NCBI GenBank assembly: GCA_037178975.1
Contig: JASJZH010000003.1
Span: 4,650,001-4,714,000, forward strand
Direction of reading: 5' to 3'
Length of the DNA stretch: 64,000 bases
Source: Oscheius tipulae
Lineage: Eukaryota; Nematoda; Chromadorea; Rhabditida; Rhabditidae
Under the pieces are notes generated by a model, which was not told where the DNA came from, ran no database searches, and saw nothing but the letters and a program-made list of their open reading frames with translations. Position numbers and translations under genes: made by a program. Each line of letters begins with the position of its first letter. The stretch's first letter is position 1. Of the stretch, positions 23,001-35,700 are shown piece after piece.

Positions 23001-23394
23001 TCGTAGAAGTGCGTTGCCAGGGCTGTTTCTCGAACAAGACTTGAAATGAGCAGTTCTCTCAGGTCCTGCGGGAAAAGATTTCGAGCATACTGGACAATCC
23101 ATCGTTTCTATCACTGCTTCTGAGAAAACTGGCAGACGAGGTGTGACTTGAATGTTATCGGTAGTGTCTGGAACGATAGACATATATTGCCAAAAAAGTA
23201 ATTATTTATTACCTATTCTGGTGGCTGAAAAGAGTGGTTTATCTAGAATTTCATCCTTCTTCGGATCCGCAGATGGGAGGAATTTAGGGGGTCGTCTGAA
23301 AGTGTTTGTGTAAAGAACATGAATGTGCTTACTTTGGTGCTAGTGTGACATCTTTCCGACCCTTTTCCAATAAGGAGAAATCGTCGTCTGCCAT
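20015..23394 (-). CDS. SLX4: Structure-specific endonuclease scaffold SLX4 (BTBD12/HIM-18)
   Basis: Nuclear scaffold that joins SLX1 and other nucleases to process Holliday junctions and crosslinks. From ATG 23394 (MADDDFSLLEKGRKDV) it carries a UBZ4-type zinc finger (MDCPVCSKSFPAGPERTAHF followed by KSC; C-x2-C..H-x3-C). A BTB domain spans about 22400–22020 (LYERLADDFSTLFERGLGAD, VPVHRSIITARTRNF, VVTSWLRFVYTGRIEW). A long disordered middle follows. A SAP-like element (MPNYEAMDEARLKIELAANG, LRPMGRKRAVAKLTEIYNSI) and the C-terminal SLX1-binding helical domain come last (LGEMQKVFLNWLRKPENDHL, MLGLQPVLLEELHTK, ALASILDRLGATFSLP), ending in a basic tail at TAG 20015–20017. One UBZ was seen where human SLX4 has two. 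Domain order is diagnostic. Confidence 0.87.
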
Positions 23395-24074
23395 ATTTTT
23401 CTGGAAAAAAATGTAAATAGGCAGCCGTAAAAAGACGAAACAACGATTTCGCGCCAATTTGTTATTGAAATTAGAAAAACTCAGGTCTCGAAGCGGTCTC
23501 TACCGTAATTTCGTTAGCTCTGTACATCGCGCTTTGTCAGCGTCCCGAATTTTTGAGGTCAGTACAGTGTCATTATATAGAGTTCGATGAGCAGAGTAAG
23601 AATATGAAATGAGCTGAGCACAATCTTCAAATAAAATGTTGGCCGCGTTTTGAGTTTTGAGTCAGTGTTAGTACAAAAGTTGGTGTACTGCTCCGAGTCG
23701 CCACTCGAACAATATGACTATAGTCTTTGACAAACGTTTAACAGTGGAAAGGATATGTTAGGCACTCCCCAAAGGAGCGTACAAGTTATTCGACTAGCTA
23801 GTATGCAAAAATTGCCAAGAAAAAGCTTATGACAAAAGAATTTTAAAATTTTATGTTCCCGCCTTCCTCCGATATGAATCAAGTCAATTTGGCGAAGAAA
23901 ACTCGTGATGCCGTTTGGCTGTAACACGCCGTGTGCATTGTTGCATCCTTAAATGTACTCTATAACTTTCTTTACGTTTTATTTTTTCATGCCGCATTTC
24001 ATTATTCAGAACTATTCGTCTTCATTTCTCGAACCTTTCTGAACACTAGGGAAGAGTAAAAAAAACTGAGGAAA
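23395..24074. promoter_or_regulatory. Divergent promoter interval between SLX4 and the basic unknown gene
   Basis: About 680 bp between divergent 5' ends. No coding frame or RNA gene was recognised. Confidence 0.35.
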
Positions 24075-24968
24075 ATGAAATATTTTAAACTGGCGACTGC
24101 TAGGAAGATACGTGAAAGTGCGTTACAGAACCAGTAGGTGTATTTCTTTTGATTTCCATGCTGCCACTCTTATTTGTCCTCCAGTATCAAAAAGCGTGTC
24201 GAGCACATAACCAATGGGATCAGAGTGCCAACTGTTGAACAAGCTAGAACAGTCCATGCATGTATTGGCAAGAAACAACGCCAAAAGAGAGCACGAAGAC
24301 CGAAGCACAGCTCGAAAGAAACGGAAAAGTTCTTCAAAGAAAGATTTGACACCAAACTGAACAATAGCAGCAATCAACTTCTGTCGGGGGTCCTTGGTGA
24401 TCATAGGTTTTCCTTATTCTTCTACAAATTACGACTCGAATCCCAGAGCTATTCACAGAGTCCTTTCGTTCGAGAGCAGCAGGAGGAACGTCGAATGTGA
24501 AAGAGCATGTCGCTCGTACGAAGAAGGAAGCTACTATGGATTCCAGTAGAACTCGAACGTGCTCTGGAGGTTTGTGCGCTACCCGCTCAAGGATTGTGTG
24601 TCCAACTAGGAGCGCTGATCAGAATTTGGCAAGTCAATCAGCCCCAGCTGGCTAAAGGTGATACCATTCACCATTACTTTCTAGCTGTTTTTTTCAGGCG
24701 ATGCTTTTAATCTCCCAGCTGTAAAGGCCAAGCTTGCTACAGAGATCGGTACACATTGGGAAATTATCCCTAGAAATTGTCGAGCACTTATCTAATCGTT
24801 CTGCTGGAAAGACTCGAGACGCAGATCTTAACCTGTCTGGACCGTGTAAGTTTTTTCATCGAATAAAGTAACAAAAAGTGTTTCTTGTATTTAGGTTCGA
24901 ACCATCTTCATCTTCGCAAAGAAGAAGCAAAGTCCTTCGCCATTTTACAAAACTGTTTTCCTACATAG
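24075..24968 (+). CDS. Basic protein of unrecognised family
   Basis: From ATG 24075 the first exon (MKYFKLATARKIRESALQNH) splices across a T-rich intron (24129–24181) into a very basic stretch (CIGKKQRQKRARRPKHSSKE) and a helical segment (TEKFFKERFDTKLNNSSNQL). Further exons give a leucine-rich region (LELERALEVCALPAQGLCVQ, LGALIRIWQVNQPQLAKG) and a polar C-terminus. Joining GDAFNLPAVKAKLATEI to EIVEHLSNRSAGKTRDADLN would require a 25-nt intron (about 24752–24776); otherwise the protein ends early at about 24795. TAG 24966–24968 is used here as the end. The basic N-terminus suggests nucleic-acid binding or nuclear/nucleolar location, which is inference. The reverse strand is also open around 24123–24404, but without splicing logic. 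Confidence 0.45.
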
Positions 24969-25165
24969 TATGCAGCCATACCAGAATCGTTTGCCCCCAA
25001 CGTAACCCGGTTGTTGTCGGTTTCATTTCACCAAAACATCTTTTCTATTCTAGCTCTTTATAGATGACAAGCGTGAGAACCCCATATATTTATTGCAGAA
25101 AACCGAGAAGTGATATATCACAGGCATCAGAACTAAAGGATTTCAAAAACATTCACGCAAGTTCG

Positions 25166-26256
25166 CTAAACAAGATATTTTGCGATAAGCTCCGTAACTT
25201 GGCGACGGCAGTCATCTGGATCGGTAACAGTGTGTCCAATAGTTCTAGAGTCTTCGAAAATGGCATGATCGTTGCCTCCCTACAATTTTGTCATTTTTGT
25301 TCAAACTAGTAACACACCGGCATGGTTTTATCTCCGAAAAAGTGAATGACGTCGAATTCCTTCTCAAGATACTGAAGACAGTAAGTTTTGTCCCAACCGT
25401 GAGGATATACATCGACACTGATTTGACCACCTGGATAAGACTTTAAACGCTATACACAAGCTGTTGACAAAGATATTTTCAAATGAACTTACCAATAGCA
25501 AAGGATAGTCCGAAAGATCCAAATTTCTCCTCGAGAGCCTTCACGAACTTCTCTCTGACTTTGTGTTCTTGGTCGTAAACCACGAAACTGTCACGCTCAG
25601 CCTGTGAGCAGCTGCGACCGATTGGGGAAAGATTGATCATTCCCTGAAAAAGAAAACAGAAGATAATTAAGAGTAGGTTGACTACCTTGCGGAACTCGAC
25701 AAAGTTTCCTCTTTTGACGGGCAGTGTGATTTCTGAGAAGTATTTCAACGTAAAGTTGATCATTTCCTGTAGTTTCTCTTCGCCAATATGGTCTTGGATT
25801 GCGATGGTTGGGAACTGGTTTGGTCCATGATATCCGATCAGTCCATTTTCGGAAAACACGTAGTCGAACTGGGAAATCACTGGAAATTCGTTTCCAAACA
25901 AAAAAGACAACTTACAGTCATCATGGCTATTAGCCAGTTGTTCTTGGATTTTCGGCCAGTCAGACCCTCCTACGACAGCTATGGGGACTTTTTTGCGTGT
26001 CTCGGCCAAGAAATTGCGCATTTCTGGCTTGATATTCTGAAACGATCGTCGTATAATATAGTTAGTTCAGGAAAAAAGAATGGGATTTTGGCTGTGCACC
26101 AATGCAAATCTTCGATACGCATCCAAGAAAACGCGTGCTGCGCAATTTAAATCATGCTCTTTTCTTGAACAGATTGCACAGTAAAAAACATGCTCGGACC
26201 TGTCTTGCAGGGGTGAGGGTCCCGTCGACATCGAAGATTAGAAGAGTCTTCCTCAT
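25166..26256 (-). CDS. PMM2: Phosphomannomutase (PMM1/PMM2 family)
   Basis: Cytosolic HAD-superfamily enzyme converting mannose-6-phosphate to mannose-1-phosphate for GDP-mannose and N-glycosylation. ATG 26256 opens with the nucleophile motif [15 protein letters not shown] (DxDGT). Conserved blocks are [73 protein letters not shown] and [20 protein letters not shown], and [20 protein letters not shown] with the DK and GGND metal/cap residues. The frame ends at TAG 25166–25168 after [10 protein letters not shown], close to the family's usual ~250 residues. Introns are 45–60 nt, plus one longer one near 26040–26190. Likely PMM2 ortholog, with PMM1 not excluded. Confidence 0.95.
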
Positions 26257-26964
26257 AGTTCTAGATCTGAAAGATTGACGATTTGAACTAGGCTAGGAAA
26301 AGGTGCTGAGACTGACACAGAACAGGATAGCCAAACGTATTTATCCAGCTCTATAGACGTAGGTGGGAAAGACACGTTTCAAAAGTATCATCAGGACCAA
26401 GCGGGCAAACGGGAAATCACGTACAACTGATAGTATTGTTTGAACCAGAGGCACAAGTCACAATGAACTCCTTCACTGAAACATAACTTCGAATAAAATG
26501 TTACTCATGTATGAAATGAGTTGGAGCCCAAATTGATAGAGACATGCGAGTTTTCTGCGTCTTTTTACGCGCGCCATGATTTCTTGGTGATCTGCAAGCA
26601 ACCTGTATTCAAACGCGTATTACGGCACTACAACAAAAGAAAAATGTTCCACATTCAGCTGTACTCCACGAGTTTATTCGAGATTGAAACTTGATTTAAA
26701 ACCTGAAAAAAAGCGCCGTTTCCAGAACTTGAGTTTTCAATCAGCAGAAAGTTTCATTTTCAGAGTTCTACCGTTTTGTTATGTTTTTTTCACCAACTTT
26801 CTGTGACCCGAAACAGGTTAATTGGAAACAGAGGATGCAATGTGAATCGACGGGGTTTTACGTACTTGTATTCAGAACATGCTTTTCGAAAACTTTCCTG
26901 GCAAAACACTTGATTTTCTTCCACTCTTCCACTTTCAGTCTTTTTCATTTGACTTTTAAGTGTA
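26257..26964. promoter_or_regulatory. Divergent promoter interval between PMM and kanadaptin
   Basis: About 700 bp between divergent starts. No gene recognised. The open frame on both strands around 26780–27090 is an extension of the kanadaptin first exon and its antisense. Confidence 0.35.
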
Positions 26965-29562
26965 ATGAACGACCAGGACGAAGGCAGTTTCAAGGCACCA
27001 CCGCCCCCGAAGCTTAAGACGGTGGCGAAGAGTAAACCACCGATCATTGAAAAGAAACCAGAAGAAAAGACGGATGAGCTCGAATGCATTGCAGAGGTAC
27101 TTTTCTCACTCTAAAAGTCTTATATAAAAGATTTTAGATGGCTCCACAGCCGAATTTATTACAAAATCTGCCTCCGCCGATTGATTACGTGCCTCCACAC
27201 TGGGCGTCTGAGCCAGCTCCTGGGATCTGTGAAGCATACAAGTTCGAGGTTTTTCCATCTTAATGTAAAAAAATTTTGAACTTATAGATTTTAAAAAACG
27301 GGACCGTTGTGAGCATCCAAGACTTTGAAAAACGCAATCATAATCCAACGTTCGTGGTTATTGGAAGACTACCGAACTGTGATGTCGTAATGGGTATGTT
27401 ATTGTCTTCTTTAGCCTTTTTTAACTACCTTTTTTTGAAAAAGTAATGAAATTCCTCAGAGCATCCATCTGTCTCACGCTATCACTGCATTCTCCAATAT
27501 GGTGATGACAAGATGGATAAAAAAGGCAAAGGATGGTTCATCTTCGACATGGTTAGATTCATTTTCCCCCCAAATAATTATTCTTTCAGGGCAGTACTCA
27601 TGGGACGAAAATGAACAAAAATCGGGTTCCTCCTAAGCAATTCATCCGTCTTCAAGTCGGTTTTGTGTTACAATTTGGCAGTAGGTCACTATTTCTGTTT
27701 TAAACTATTCAGTCCGTTCAGATAGCACACGGATCTGCAGTCTGCTTGGTCCGGCTGAGGACGCTGAACCCGAGTGGGATATTAGTCCGACGGAAATGAA
27801 AGAAAAGATGAAAAAGAGAGCCTTGGAGGCAAAGCTGGCAGCAGCTGCCAAAAAAGAATTCGAGAAAGAACAGGAGCAGGAAAAAGAAGACGAAGGGATC
27901 AATTGGGGAATGGACTACGGCGAAGGAGACGAGGGTAGCACGGTAACTTTCTTTGATTCAAATAGAAAAGGGTTTTTCAGTATGACTTGGATGGCGAGGC
28001 TGATGGAGAAGCCTATTACAACACAGATCCGAAGAAGGCTCTTACCAAGTTTTTCGAACGTGTCGGCTTCGAAATGAACTTCACTTATACCGAAAGTGGA
28101 GCAGGACATAATCACAAATGGATCTGCTCAATCGAGTTCGTTTTTGTTCAGAATTCAGCATATTCAGCACAACTAGACAACTATTTATATTATTATTCTT
28201 CAGATTGCCAGTCGAAATCGATGGTGTGGATCGCGCATGTACCGCCTCGGCTACAGTAAGCACTTCAAAAAAAGACGCCACTGTACAGTGTGCCCTGGAA
28301 GCCTGCCGCATACTCGATCGCCATGGAGCTCTTCGAGGAGGAAGTTCCCGTTTTCGGATCAAGAAGAAGAATTTGGAGGAAAATGACTATTACGACGAGG
28401 ATGACGATCTCTTCTTTGATCGAACGGGCCAACTCGAAGCACAGCGAGACAAGAGAAAGCTGTGGACTCTTGTATTTTTACTTCTTTTTTTAAAAAATTG
28501 AGTCAACGATCTTTAGAAAGCAATGGGACAAGCCACTGAAGAAAGAGATACTTACGAAACTCTTACGATCAAACTGAATGCGACCAGAGGTCAGATGGCC
28601 GAGATTCAGAGTGAATTGGACGAATTGGGAGCCAATAAACAAGCCGGACAAGCAGCTGACGTCGATGATTACGTGAATCAACTCTCCAAAGGAAAAATTA
28701 CCGTCAAGGACGATATGCAGGTAACACTTTTTTTTGATTCTAACTTTCTTCAAGTTATAGACGAAAATCCACAAGTCTACGTTGAGGCAGAAACTCGTCC
28801 AACTCACACACGAAGCTCAGACGCTGGAAAAGTTGTGCAAAATCACAAAACCTGTTCAACTGCCAGATCTGAAAGCAGCAGGAGCATCTTCCGAAAGTAT
28901 GTTTCCTCGTTTCCTCTCTAAAATTAATGTTCTGTAGGTGCCAACAAACAGGCATTTCTTCGCAAAATGATGAAATTTGGAAATGTGAAAAAAGAACTGG
29001 CCGACGTAGAAGCTAAGGTCGTAATTAGGCAGACGAAGGTTGTGGATGAAACAGCAGCTGCCCCGATTGAAGAGAAACAACGCGAACCGGAACAAGAAAC
29101 TCCGCCTCCAGCTTTCCCATCTACATCTGAAGACGCTCCAAAGGTGCCTTCTGACCCAGTTCCAGGTAAGTTCATGGTGTATCAATCGCACTTAATAATT
29201 CAGAGCAACTCCAACCATCCACTTCGTCTGAAACATCTCCAAGAATTGAACAGATAGATGAACACCCTTTAAAGTCTGCCGCAGAAGTGGTGCTTGAAGA
29301 TTCACAAGAACGAAAACGTCCGCTTGAACATCAGGAAGAGGTAGACGAAGCTGCCAAAAGTCACAAGAAGAGAAAACCGAGGATCAGAAAAGAGAAATGG
29401 GACGAATATGGAGCGGGGTGGGTTTTTTGTTTCGTTTTGTCGTACCCAACCAATTTCAGTTGCGATACGAAGGACGAGCAGTATGCCACTTGGATGCCTC
29501 CTGACAACCAGAGTGGTGATGGAACCACATCCCTCAACGCCAAATTCGCTGGCCGCTATTGA
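26965..29562 (+). CDS. SLC4A1AP: Kanadaptin (SLC4A1 adaptor protein): FHA domain, dsRBD-like region, coiled coil
   Basis: Nuclear FHA-domain protein that associates with splicing factors; its name comes from a reported interaction with band 3. From ATG 26965 a proline-rich start (FKAPPPPKLKTVAKSKPPI) leads to YVPPHWASEPAPGICEAYKF and the FHA domain (FVVIGRLPNCDVVMEHPSVS, RYHCILQYG, WFIFDMGSTHGTKMNKNRVP). A dsRBD-like region follows (PKKALTKFFERVGFEMNFTY; ATVQCALEACRILDRHG), then EENDYYDEDDDLFFDRTGQL, a coiled coil (TYETLTIKLNATRGQMAEIQ) and the diagnostic C-terminus YATWMPPDNQSGDGTTSLNA with KFAGRY, stop TGA 29560–29562. All of these match human SLC4A1AP in order. THOC2 begins 161 bp downstream on the same strand. 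Confidence 0.94.
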
Positions 29563-29723
29563 CGTTTCTTCTTAATTGTTGCATTTTCACTTGTAATTCT
29601 GTTACTTGTCGTGTAAATTAAACCCGTGATCAACATGTTTTGAGCGCTGTCAATTCGTGACTCTTCTGGTTAATTGCCAGTCCTATTATCTTGTACTTTC
29701 AGAAATATGAATTGTGCCTTCAG

Positions 29724-32700
29724 ATGACAACCGAACGTGGAGAAGATCTATTTCGAATATGCCGAGAGGTTATTGAGGCTGAAACGACAGTGGAAGTGGC
29801 CATTGAGCAGTTGAAGAAACTTCAAGTACGTTTTTGATACGCATATGTAGATCCAAACTGTTCTTTAGGAAAGCGACAAGTCTGTCTCTTCCCGTCTTCT
29901 AGACATCATATACGTCCTCGAGGTCGAAGCCGCTATTCCCGAAAAGAAGGAACTTTTGGCGCAACTGGTCAAAGAAACCAAGGAATCGGTAGTTCGTGTT
30001 TGAATTCGGCTCGGAACATGGGTTCAGCTTATACCTTCGGATGTGCTTTCTCTAGAGATTGATGCCAATCAGGACGTACACAAGAAAGCTCTCATTCGAC
30101 ACAAGACACGTTTATAGTAGGCCTTCTTTTTTTTTATTAGAAATCAGTATGTTTAGCTTCAAGCAGACAAAGTTCAATTTGTTGCGGGAAGAGAGCGAAG
30201 GATACGGCAAGCTGGTAACTGAACTGCTGGAAGTCGGAACAAACGATGTCACTCCGGAAGCCATGAAGACTCGAGTTCATTGTCTGATCGGTCAATTCAA
30301 TTTGGATCCAAACAGGGCTCTCAGCATCGTTCTTCAATGTTTCGAATGTCTGCCCAAACAGAAGGACTTTTTCATCACCCTGTTGAGAGCAATGACGCCC
30401 AATCTCGATCATTTGCTAGGACTTGTGGGATTTCAGTTTTCATTCTATCAGGTACTAAAACATCCTCTTTTTTTGATAAAATGTTCTTAGGCTGAAGGCA
30501 AAAAGACTCCATTCTCACTCTACACGATGACGGCATTTCTCATTCAAGCTGAAATGCTTGATTTAATGAAGATCACTAGCTGTGTAAGAATCTTTCTGTT
30601 GTCTTTGACCATTAGTTTGCAGCTTGTACCCAATCCTGATGGCATCAAAAGTACGCATCGATCACGCTCTAGTACTGCATCGGTGCGTGCCAAAAAAGCT
30701 GAGACAATTATCACGACGCAAATTGCCGTAGAGGCTACTAGCCGAAGTGGAAGAGACAACGATAGGGAACGAGGAGGAGATGAGACGCAGAGTTTCGTAG
30801 GAATATCGTTCAGTATCGTTTCGGGAGCTCAAGACGCGGAAGATGATAAGATTCTGGCCAATATGAGCGAGGAGAACTCTTTGGCTATGGATCAGAAGCT
30901 AGGACTTGTTTGTGCCCTGCTCGAAATAGGAGAATGGTCTCATGCCCAGCATCTCATCGACCGCCTTCCAGAGTTCTACGCAGTTCAATCTGGGTTAGTT
31001 TTTTTTTTTCGTAAGATAAACTTTGTTTAGTCCTCGAGTCTGTCGCGCCATAGCCAAGCTGATTGACGAGGCTATAGATCCCTTCTACCGTAAAAAGTGT
31101 GGATCTCGGTTGGTAATACCTCGATCTGAAGAGACGGAACCACTAAAACCGGAACTGCCAGTGTGTGAGAGCTGGCAGGATCTAGTTGACAAAATCGTGC
31201 CCATTTTGTGGTATTTGGGACCTAGAATCGGATACAATACATCAACAACGACCAAGCTTATTCGACTCGTCACCGTCTTTTTTGAAAACCGAACCAACGA
31301 TCCGTCGACTTCGGATGACCGTAGTATGTTCTTTTTTAATTTATTTACTCCTCTACATTACAAGTTCTGACCATGTTGTTTTCAGTAGCCAGTGTTATGA
31401 TGGACATAGTCGACGAGTGCCTCCTTTGTTCCCTTTCGATGCAAGTCAATTCTCCGAATGTGGCCTTGTCGGAAGAACTGTGGTGTCTTCTTCAGCTTTT
31501 CCCTTACGAACAACGCTATCGTCTTTACGGTCGGTTCGTTTACTTATTAAATGCTTCTCTATCTTCCCTCTCAGCTGGAAAACATATCACACAAATCGAC
31601 ATCCTGAACTGTCAGTAAATCGAGCGAAAGTGTTAGGAAGGACCAAGTATCTGCTGAAGCGTCTCTCCAAGGAGACTATCAAAATGATGGGTCGTCAATT
31701 GGGCAAGCTGTGTCACATTCATCCAATGACAGTCTTGGACTATATGCTCAGTATGATTCAAACATTTGACAACTTCATCGGACCGGTAGTCGAGAGTCTC
31801 AAATTTCTGACTTTGTTAGAATTTGACGTTCTTTCCTGTAAGTTTCATCTGTATTTATCAAATGCTAAAATCCAGTTTGTCTCATCGATCAGCTGGCCAG
31901 TCCCGATCGTCTACAATTGAAATCGTCCGACGGAAATCTCAGTATGTGGCTACAAGCTCTGGGAACAATGGTACTTTTTCGTAATATTTATAATCAAGAA
32001 TTGTTACAGATTGGGTCGATTTATAAAAAGTACAACGTGGAGCTGGGTGGAATCTTGAACTATGTCGCGAATCAGCTGAAAAATAACAAAGGATACGATC
32101 TGCTTATTCTGCGGGAAATCATTCAAAATATGTCCTCCGTGGAGAGCAGTCTCACGGTGACAGAAGAACAGCTGGAGGCGTTGACAGGAGGAGAAGTACT
32201 TAAATTGGAGGCGGGAGGTTTCTCGACTGCTCGCAACAAAAGAGCCTCCAATCGACTTCGCGATGCTCTTCTCGACAACGATCTGGCGCTAGGCTTGAGT
32301 CTATTGGTAAAACATCATTGTTTACTTTCAAAATATAACCAATTAAGATTGCTCAACAACGAGAGTTCGTAATCCACAAGCAGAGCGACAATCTTCCTCT
32401 GAAACTGATCAGCGATATGGTGGATCAGTCGAGGGACACGCTTGTTCAGTTCGGCTCTTTCATCATGCAGGCTTTCAAATATGACGAATATCTAAAACGA
32501 ATTCCGAATACGGCCGAACTGATGGAGGAATACGGCCTTCCACTGGACGTGTCGATGTTCATGACGAGAATGTTCTTCAATCACATGGTACTGCTCAAAT
32601 GTGTTTTCTTTAAACCGACCTTTTGAGATAAATGAAGCCTATTTCGAGCAGAAGAAGCAACGCCGTGCTTTGGAGACTGATGGCAATGCCAAGTTAGACG

Positions 32701-35700
32701 AAAACCAAAAGTTCCTTTTCTTCAAGGATGCGATGGATACCGTCGTCAACAAGTTCTGTACGGAATTGTCAGCAGTTCATACGCTCTCTTCCTCTCATCA
32801 AGTGAAAACTGTTGGAATGAAGTAGGTATTTTTCTGATCATTTATATCGACATATAGACTGCTGACAACGTTCTGGATGCTATCAGGCTACGACATCGAA
32901 GTCCCTGTCGCTGCTTACGATCGCGCTGTGGAGAACTTGAAACGGCAGTTGAGAGACGCGGATAGTAATCAGGAATTGGTATTTTGACTGTTCTCAGTTA
33001 AATACAATTTATTTCAGAGTCGGAACAAGCGAACCAAGGAGATTGAGCGTCTAACTGCATTGGAGAACAAGCTGAATGAGGAGAAGAGGAAGCAGATGGA
33101 TCATGTGGACAGAATCCGGAAATGGCTTGACAGTTGTCAGAAGGATCTTTTCGCCGAGAAGAGTTAGTTTTTTTTTTTGAATTAATCCTTCGGACTCTGC
33201 TCTCAAAAAATGTACAATCTGGGTTTGAAATTCCGCTGTGTACGCTTTATAGGATACGCTGTTCGCTGTGTACGAACTCGAATAGAAGACTTACATTAGA
33301 GAGCCAAGAAAATGTAAATTTAGGTGCCGCCTCCATTCCATTTCTGGCCACATGCGTTCTGAAAAGAGCAATCTTCTCCGAATCCGATGCTGTATGTTTC
33401 CTTCTTTTAAAAAAGAAGTTGTTCTGTTCAGATCTTCTCAGCCAAGTTCCTTCTTCTTCTTCATGCCCTAAAGAACACATACTTCCAGACGATGATCTTC
33501 TTCGACAAGGTAATTGTTACCCACTCAAAATAACCTGACATTGTTCTATCCACCGCAACTTAAGCGAGAGGGCATCTTTCCTAGCGAGAATGGAGTCATC
33601 GCAGACTAGATTGCAGTGCCCGTTGGCCAAATGGTCTAGTGGTATGATTCTCGCTTTGGGTGCGAGAGGTCCCGGGTTCAATCCCCGGTTTGGCCCAGAC
33701 TTTTTACCTCTCTCCCACTTTACCTAGAGAGTATTTTGACAGTTTGAAGGGTCAAAACAAAGTTGAGAACAGTTGGCTCCAAGTACATCCTTTAGCGCTA
33801 TCAAAATGGACATTTCAGACTTTCATGGATCTCCTTCCCTTCATTAGCGGTCTGACAGAGCATGAGGCATCTGCGTTCGGTCGATTCCTCGACATTCTTC
33901 TCGGCCAAGCCAACAAATGGAATCTTAGCAAGGATCTTTTTGAAAAGGTATCATCTTATTGCAGCATAGCTATCCAACTTATTAGGAATGCTATAAATAT
34001 CCAGGATTTCTTCTCAAAATCGGTGGCAAAACGACACAAGATCCTCTGGACTGGGAAACTTTCAAACAACTAACTCTGAAATGGCAGGTTCGTACCTTTT
34101 CAACTTTGTTCGCTAACTAAATCTTTTCAGACTAGAACATTGAAATGTTATCTGGCAGTGTTTAAGAATGCTAAAGCAGAATATTCGCTAATTCGCAACA
34201 GTTTTGTAGTCTTGGCCAAAATGACGTCGAGCTTTCCTATATTGCTAGATCACCATTCTCAGATGGAAGAAGCTGTTTTGGCGCTACAAAAACGGGAAAA
34301 GGGGACGAGAGACGATCTCGCACTTTTAGCTAGTAGCTACGCGGCCCGACTCAAGTTTATGCAAAAGAGTATGGTAGAGAAGTCAGTCTACTGCGGAAAA
34401 CCGGACAAAGTAAAGGTAAAAATTATATTTACATTCGATAATGCCACGTTCAGAAAGTTGCTGCAAAGACACCAACCCCAGTCACTAATGGAACGGAAGT
34501 AGCCGCTGAAAAGACCGAAAAGGCGAACAAACCGGAGAAGGTCGAGAAGAAGCGAGAAAACGAGGTACGACATGTTTCCTTCCTGACTATTCTGTTTCCC
34601 AGACAACCTCTACTCCAGAGGTGAAGAAACGGCCAAGAACTGAGCGGGGAAAAGAAAACGAGGATACGACGGTTTCGAGTAAAAGCAATGGCAATAATAG
34701 TAAGGAGAGCAGCGCTACACCGACAACACCGCCTAAATCAGAATCGAAGGAGACGGTCGAAGATGGAGAAGTAACACCTGAAGTGCCTCCCGCGAAAAAG
34801 GTAACGCTTTTATACCTTCTTCCTAAAATATCAGCTGTAGACTAAGAGCTCCTCGACTCAAAATGGTCGAGAGCAAGAGATGGATTCGAAGAAAGAACGG
34901 GATTCGAAGGAAAGGGAATCAAAAGAACGCTCGACGGACAAAACACCCAAGAGTAAACGACGAGATGAGACGGAGAAGAAGGATCGAGAAACTGACCGAC
35001 ATCGGGAGGAAAAGCGTGTAGACAAGAAAGAGGACGAAAAACATGAAAAGTTGGATAGTGTCTTCACTGAATTTAATAAAAATATTCAGGAAACGAGCAG
35101 AGACTCTGAAGGAGAAGAAGCCGTCCGAGCTGCGTCGTTCTTTGCTCGAGCGAATGGAAAAAAGAAATGAGAAAGAGGCCAAATACGAGAAGAAGGAGGA
35201 GAAACGTGAAGGCAAAAAGGAAGAAAAAAAGGATGATAGACGCAAAGAGGAGAAAGAAGACTTGAAAAAACGGAAAGAGCCAGTAAAAGAAGAAACGCCT
35301 TCAGTGGTCAGTCTTTCAAACAATTTGGGATGACTGTTTACTTCTAGAAAGAAGAGAAGACTCGAGAAAAGAAGGATCAAGAGAAGAGTAATCGTCGCAG
35401 CGATGTCAAAATAGAAGAGAAAACACACAAGGAAAGCAAGAAGGAGAACAAGGAGGAGAAGAAGGAACATCATCAAAGAGAAGAAAAGTTGAAAGAAGAA
35501 CATAAACACGAGAAGAAAGAAGATCGACACAAGGAAGAAAATAAGGATGAGGAGAAGAAAAACGAACGGAAAAGAATAACCATGGATCATCGTGACGAAC
35601 CGTACGTTTTCTCTTATAGCTTCCCAAATCTATGTTTTAGGGGTATCAAAATCTCCAAAACGCTTGCTGGCACCAGGAGTGTCAAAGTAGAAAAACCTTC

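Noticed and set aside
24870..24920. Possible tRNA B-box (ggttcgaacc) near 24894
   Set aside because: No acceptor stem, A-box or anticodon arm at the required distances.
14335..24968. Idea that TAG is reassigned or generally read through in this genome
   Set aside because: Several well-supported genes end properly at TAG (SLX4, PMM, astacin, the chromodomain gene, the SLC13 3' end).
31186..31920. Plus-strand open frame of ~240 codons inside THOC2
   Set aside because: It crosses several exons and introns in mixed phase; the true THOC2 frame, with conserved blocks, lies in the same interval.
34919..35590. Long minus-strand open frame (~220 codons, Phe/Leu/Ser-rich)
   Set aside because: It is the antisense of the Lys/Glu-rich THOC2 tail; AAG/GAA codons give stop-free Leu/Phe/Ser runs on the other strand.
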